DNA of 64,000 bases, from assembly GCA_003993805.1 (NCBI GenBank), contig RSEF01000002.1:92113863-92177862 (forward strand), read 5' to 3'. The notes below the pieces were generated by a model, which was given only the letters and a program-made list of their open reading frames with translations, was not told the origin of the DNA and did no database searches. Each line of letters opens with the position of its first letter. Positions within the stretch are counted from its first letter, which is position 1. This DNA is from Himantopus leucocephalus. Its lineage: Eukaryota > Chordata > Aves > Charadriiformes > Recurvirostridae. The translations under genes were made by a program, and so were the position numbers. Of the stretch, positions 60,261 through 64,000 are shown in pieces.

Positions 60261-62126
60261 CTGAGGTGACTAGAATTGGACTGGGGAAGGGGAAGGCAGG
60301 AGCTCTTGGTGCAGCAGTTTACTCCTCTCCGTCACAGAGTTGCAGTTTAATATGGGTCCTGTCATTTGCTTCCACAGGAGCATGAAGAAATCTCTGGTGA
60401 GTAAAACCTACAGCAATAACTAGCTTGGAAAATCTCACCTTTGCCAAATAGAAAGCAATTATATTCCTTTATTGGAAATGAAACCTCCTGACAAACTAGC
60501 TTAGAGGTCTCAACAAGGTGATATTAGTATAGTTTTTACACACAAAATATTGGCAGTCATAGGAAACCTTGGACTTACTGGTTGGATAGAAGAAGTTGTT
60601 TACCTGCCATTTATATTTTGCCTGTTTGTAGAAGGGAATTTATAATTTATTTTTTTTTAAATGCACATAAAACACTACAAAGAAACTGACAGAATAGGTC
60701 AAGACTACAGCCTTGTAAAATCTAGCGCCATGTTTACCTTATTGTCTCAGTCACTGTGTAACTCCGAACAGTTTACAGAACGATCTATTCCAAAACACAA
60801 ATAAAAATAAAGCCAAGGAAGTTACTATTAATCTATTGACATTTGCACACCTGAGGAAACTCCTATCCTGGCTGTTCAGTATACATGAAATTTATGAAGT
60901 AAACAGGAGAGCAGGGCACCAGCTTACTCCGCTGAGGGATGGAGATGGCATATACTCTGCTTCAGGCCAATACAGAGATTTTTTCCACAAAATGCAGAGC
61001 ATCCAGAATAGGAGAAATATGGCCACTGTTTTGCATAGGGTCTTTTCACAAGCTTGAATGCTGCAGATCTGTGGTTGTATGGAAAATACAGACATCGCAT
61101 CCCCTGAAAGAACTCCGGTATTCTGCTCTTCACAGCTGTGCAAAATGCATGGTTTTAAGAGACGCTGTTAACTTTCTGTAGGAATTGTATTCCTGAAAAT
61201 GTCTTCCCTTTTTCCATTGTTCTCAACTGACTTAATAAAAGCAGATTATTTCTGCCTAGAAACTCTGTTGTTCCTACAAAGGTAGGAACCTCTGCTTATC
61301 TCTTGTCATGGCAGTCATGGCGAGGAGCTCTCATAGACCTCTGGGAAATGCAGGCAAGCACTGAATGGGAGACCTTGTTTCCTATGGGGCATCCACTGCT
61401 TTCCATACTTCACAGAATTTAGCTCTACATAGTAAGGAACTCAAAGACTAATTACTCATAAATGACTTCAATTGAATCTTTAGCTGTTCAGACGAATAAA
61501 CGCTATTCAGCTATAATTTTTAATATGATATTGCATTGATCTTCTTTATGAAAAATAAGTGTTTGATGTACTTCTCTGGAGCTATTTATGAGACTAAACT
61601 AATAATTTAAAAATCGTTTTTGAGCACATAGTTGCCTGGTTTTCCTCACTCATTATGAATATGGATATATTTACTCTGCAAAGCAATATACATTGCAAAT
61701 GAACTATCCAATGGAAAACAGAATTCCAAAGAGGGTAAAAATTAAGATTTTATGATTGCTGATGAAGCACTAATTTGTTGTTGTTGATTAAACTGTCAGG
61801 AAATTTATAGTGAGTTCCTATTTTTACGGGACTGATAATTTTAATGCAATGTAAATACTGATATGGTAGAGCATTGCATATTTGTGGGTTGCATATGTAT
61901 TTCTAAATAAAACGAGCTTCCAAGTAAGAGAAAGCACAGTTCCATTCCATTAAAACTCAGCTCCAGTAAAAAGATTACCGTCGGCAGAGGATTTGCGTGA
62001 CTAGGTAGAGGGACAGCAGCAGAGGTAGCAATGGTAGCATAGTGTACAGGTAGCAATGGTGTACATAGTGGATTTTGTAAAGCTTTTGCCTGAGGAACTG
62101 GTGAAGGGGAATGTGGGATTTGGATC
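60261..62126. other. Non-coding stretch, no supported gene
   Basis: Short overlapping frames at 60836-61181 exist on both strands but no splice evidence or domain favours one. GGTAGCAATGGT is repeated at 62023-62034 and 62049-62060. Confidence 0.45.
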
Positions 62127-62421
62127 CCCATTTGGATCTCCACATTTGGAGATTTGGAAGACAGGCGTTGGCCTACTTAAAATGACCTCTGGTATGTAAT
62201 GGCAGTAATGTTATAAATTCCAAATCTGGCCTGGTTAGGGGTAGGAATCACATGAATGAACCGTGCAACTTAANCCCATTTGGATCTCCACATCTGGAGA
62301 TTTGGAAGACAGGCGTAGGCCTACTTAAAATGACCTCTGGTATGTAATGGCAGTAATGTAATAAATTCCAAATCTGTCCTGGTTAGGGGTAGGAATCACA
62401 TGAATGAACCGTGCAACTTAA
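62127..62421. repeat. False duplication, 147-bp copies around N 62274
   Basis: 62127-62273 and 62275-62421 are copies with about four substitutions (for example CACATTTGG versus CACATCTGG and GCGTTGG versus GCGTAGG). One N separates them: an unmerged contig overlap. Confidence 0.95.
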
Positions 62422-63080
62422 CTGGATTCATATATGTAAACCAGCTCCAGATGAGGTATTCACCCACAATCTTAACAACTGTCATGGGGTTTTTTATGCA
62501 TTTGTATTTATTCCACATGAAGTTTTATCTTTTACTGGGGTCATTTCTGTTACATTTAGACATACATTTTCTATTTCATCAGCATGAAACTCTTTTAACA
62601 CCAGGAAAAACAGTTTATTTACATGTTATTAAAAGTATCGTGTTTGTTGAATGATTAAATACTTGCTTTATGACATCTTTTATCTTTTGCTATTCATATG
62701 TCAATCTGTATCTATACCTATATGTAATATCTGTGACATTAGAGAGAACAGTTTAATGTGTATGGATTTTTTTTTAATGAAATAAACATGCTTAAAGTAA
62801 AAGGAGGAAAAAAGTTATGGATTACTTAAACCAAGATGGTTTGGGGCACCAATAAGGACTGTGTGTGGGAAGACTGTAATAGCTGTTCTGATCACCACGA
62901 TCTAATCTTTCCAAAAGATGGAAATTCAAGTACTCAATACACTGATTACACTGTTTCTCCCAGTAGAAATCTAACTAATTATTTGCTTTACAACAATACA
63001 TAGGCAATGCAGAAACCTAGTGTTAGATCTGCATTCTACCCTAAAGAGTTTGCAGTCTGAAGAGGATAACTACAGGGGAT
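62422..63080. other. Non-coding stretch, no gene seen
   Basis: AT-rich; nothing recognised. Confidence 0.55.
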
Positions 63081-63116
63081 AGAATCACGGAATCACGGAA
63101 TTTTTCAGAGTTGGAN
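63081..63116 (-). mobile_element. CR1 LINE 3' tip, cut by N
   Basis: AGAATCACGGAATCACGGAA followed by TTTTTCAGAGTTGGA is the reversed CR1 tail with its octamer repeats. It breaks off at an N at 63116 and unrelated sequence follows, so the rest of the element was probably lost in assembly. Confidence 0.75.
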
Positions 63117-64000
63117 TACAGGTACGGTCAGCAATGTCAGTGCAGAAATCAGAAACTGAAATGTGTTTTCCCAAATTCTCTTTCAGATGTTCTAAGCACA
63201 GAAAATACCTTTATTCTTTGTTCACAGCCCAGACTAACAATTTCAAGCTTAGGATTCTTCTCTTCAACCACTAAATCCTAATTCCTTTTTTAAACCACAA
63301 TGGATAAATGGTGCTGCTGAACAGTCCCAGTTTCTCCTGAAGTTAATAGGAATAACAGCATTCAGTCCAACAGAAAACTCACGAAGTGTGAAATTCTCAA
63401 TCTAATTTCAAAAGACCTTCAGAAGGTACACTTAGGCTAGAAAAAATGCTACACCTTTGGATGATTATTCAAGTTCTGCCTGCTACCTGATGAAATCCTG
63501 AATGCAATACCCAGAATGTGATTTACTGGAAAAACAAGCCATTTAGGAAAGGACATAAAAGAGAGACAGATAATTAGAGATTTTTGCAACATTTATACAA
63601 AGACTACTATTGCTGGGATCAGCATATTTTCTCTAGGTTTAGATGAACCTAAGAAAATCAAACTATTCCAATGTAACTGATACCTATCTGAAGTCTCTTG
63701 ATCCTAATTCTGATATCGGGCTCACATTCTTTAGTTTATCTTAAGACATTCAACACTGTCGTCAGCTGAAATTTATGAATTCTTTAAAGGTCATTTTAAA
63801 CCAACAGAAAAGAAATGGTAAAAAATGGAAGAAAAACATGACTTTGAACTTCTTTAAAATACTTAGCTTTAGCAGATAGAAGAACATGTCAAGCCATGGT
63901 CAGAAGCCAGTTTCCAAGAGGAATACTTTTATGAAAAGCTCTGCTACACTCTTTTGCTGTTTGCTTTGACAGACTACTTCAAACTATCTCAGGTTAACTC
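63117..64000. other. Non-coding stretch, no gene seen
   Basis: Nothing recognised up to the window edge. Confidence 0.55.

Noticed and set aside
60836..61181. Overlapping frames of 69-83 codons on both strands
   Set aside because: Several frames are open at once with no splice or domain evidence favouring one.

Overview
This window looks like a stretch of bird nuclear genome from a draft assembly. Three things point there: at least eight CR1 retrotransposon fragments of the avian type, avian-style ERV long terminal repeats (LTRs) with 5-bp target-site duplications, and AT-rich DNA with short exon-like islands separated by long non-coding stretches. I see no operons, CRISPR arrays, rRNA or tRNA genes, or any bacterial or phage layout. 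No gene could be named with confidence. No previously undescribed biological system stands out; the strongest signals are repeats, assembly defects and two clusters of unidentified exons. Layout, left to right: a CR1 tail (1-107); AT-rich DNA with a (GGGAA)16 microsatellite (4435-4514); a solo LTR with clean target-site duplications (4929-5671); a decayed LTR of another avian family followed by a poly-C run and a MIR-like fossil (8375-9139); a CR1 running into a 10-N gap (10635-11066); a false triplication marked by single Ns (13501-13843); a perfect hairpin (15930-15958); a probable LTR (17395-17857); and a CR1 3' tip (18549-18648). From about 24.6 to 29.8 kb the minus strand carries candidate coding exons with good splice sites, broken by two CR1 insertions and by one in-frame stop. 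A third LTR (30115-30711) follows, then a CR1 that runs into a 1000-N gap (35832-37387). From 37.4 to 58.3 kb I find mostly nothing but single-N false duplications, low-complexity tracts and a second 1000-N gap (54067-55066). At 58.4-59.4 kb a second minus-strand exon cluster encodes a plausible protein C-terminus of unknown identity, apparently with a GC-AG intron. Past that lie a possible conserved non-coding block (about 59.88-60.26 kb), one more false duplication (62127-62421) and a CR1 tip cut off by an N. The two exon clusters lie on the same strand but nothing joins them. Cluster A (58.4-59.4 kb) ends in a stop codon, so cluster B (24.6-29.8 kb) is probably a different gene. All exon calls rest on open frames, splice motifs and matching phases only; no homology search was possible. 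The assembly itself needs care: the gap lengths are placeholders, three of the four multi-N gaps abut a CR1, and six single-N joins are flanked by direct copies that look like unmerged contig overlaps.
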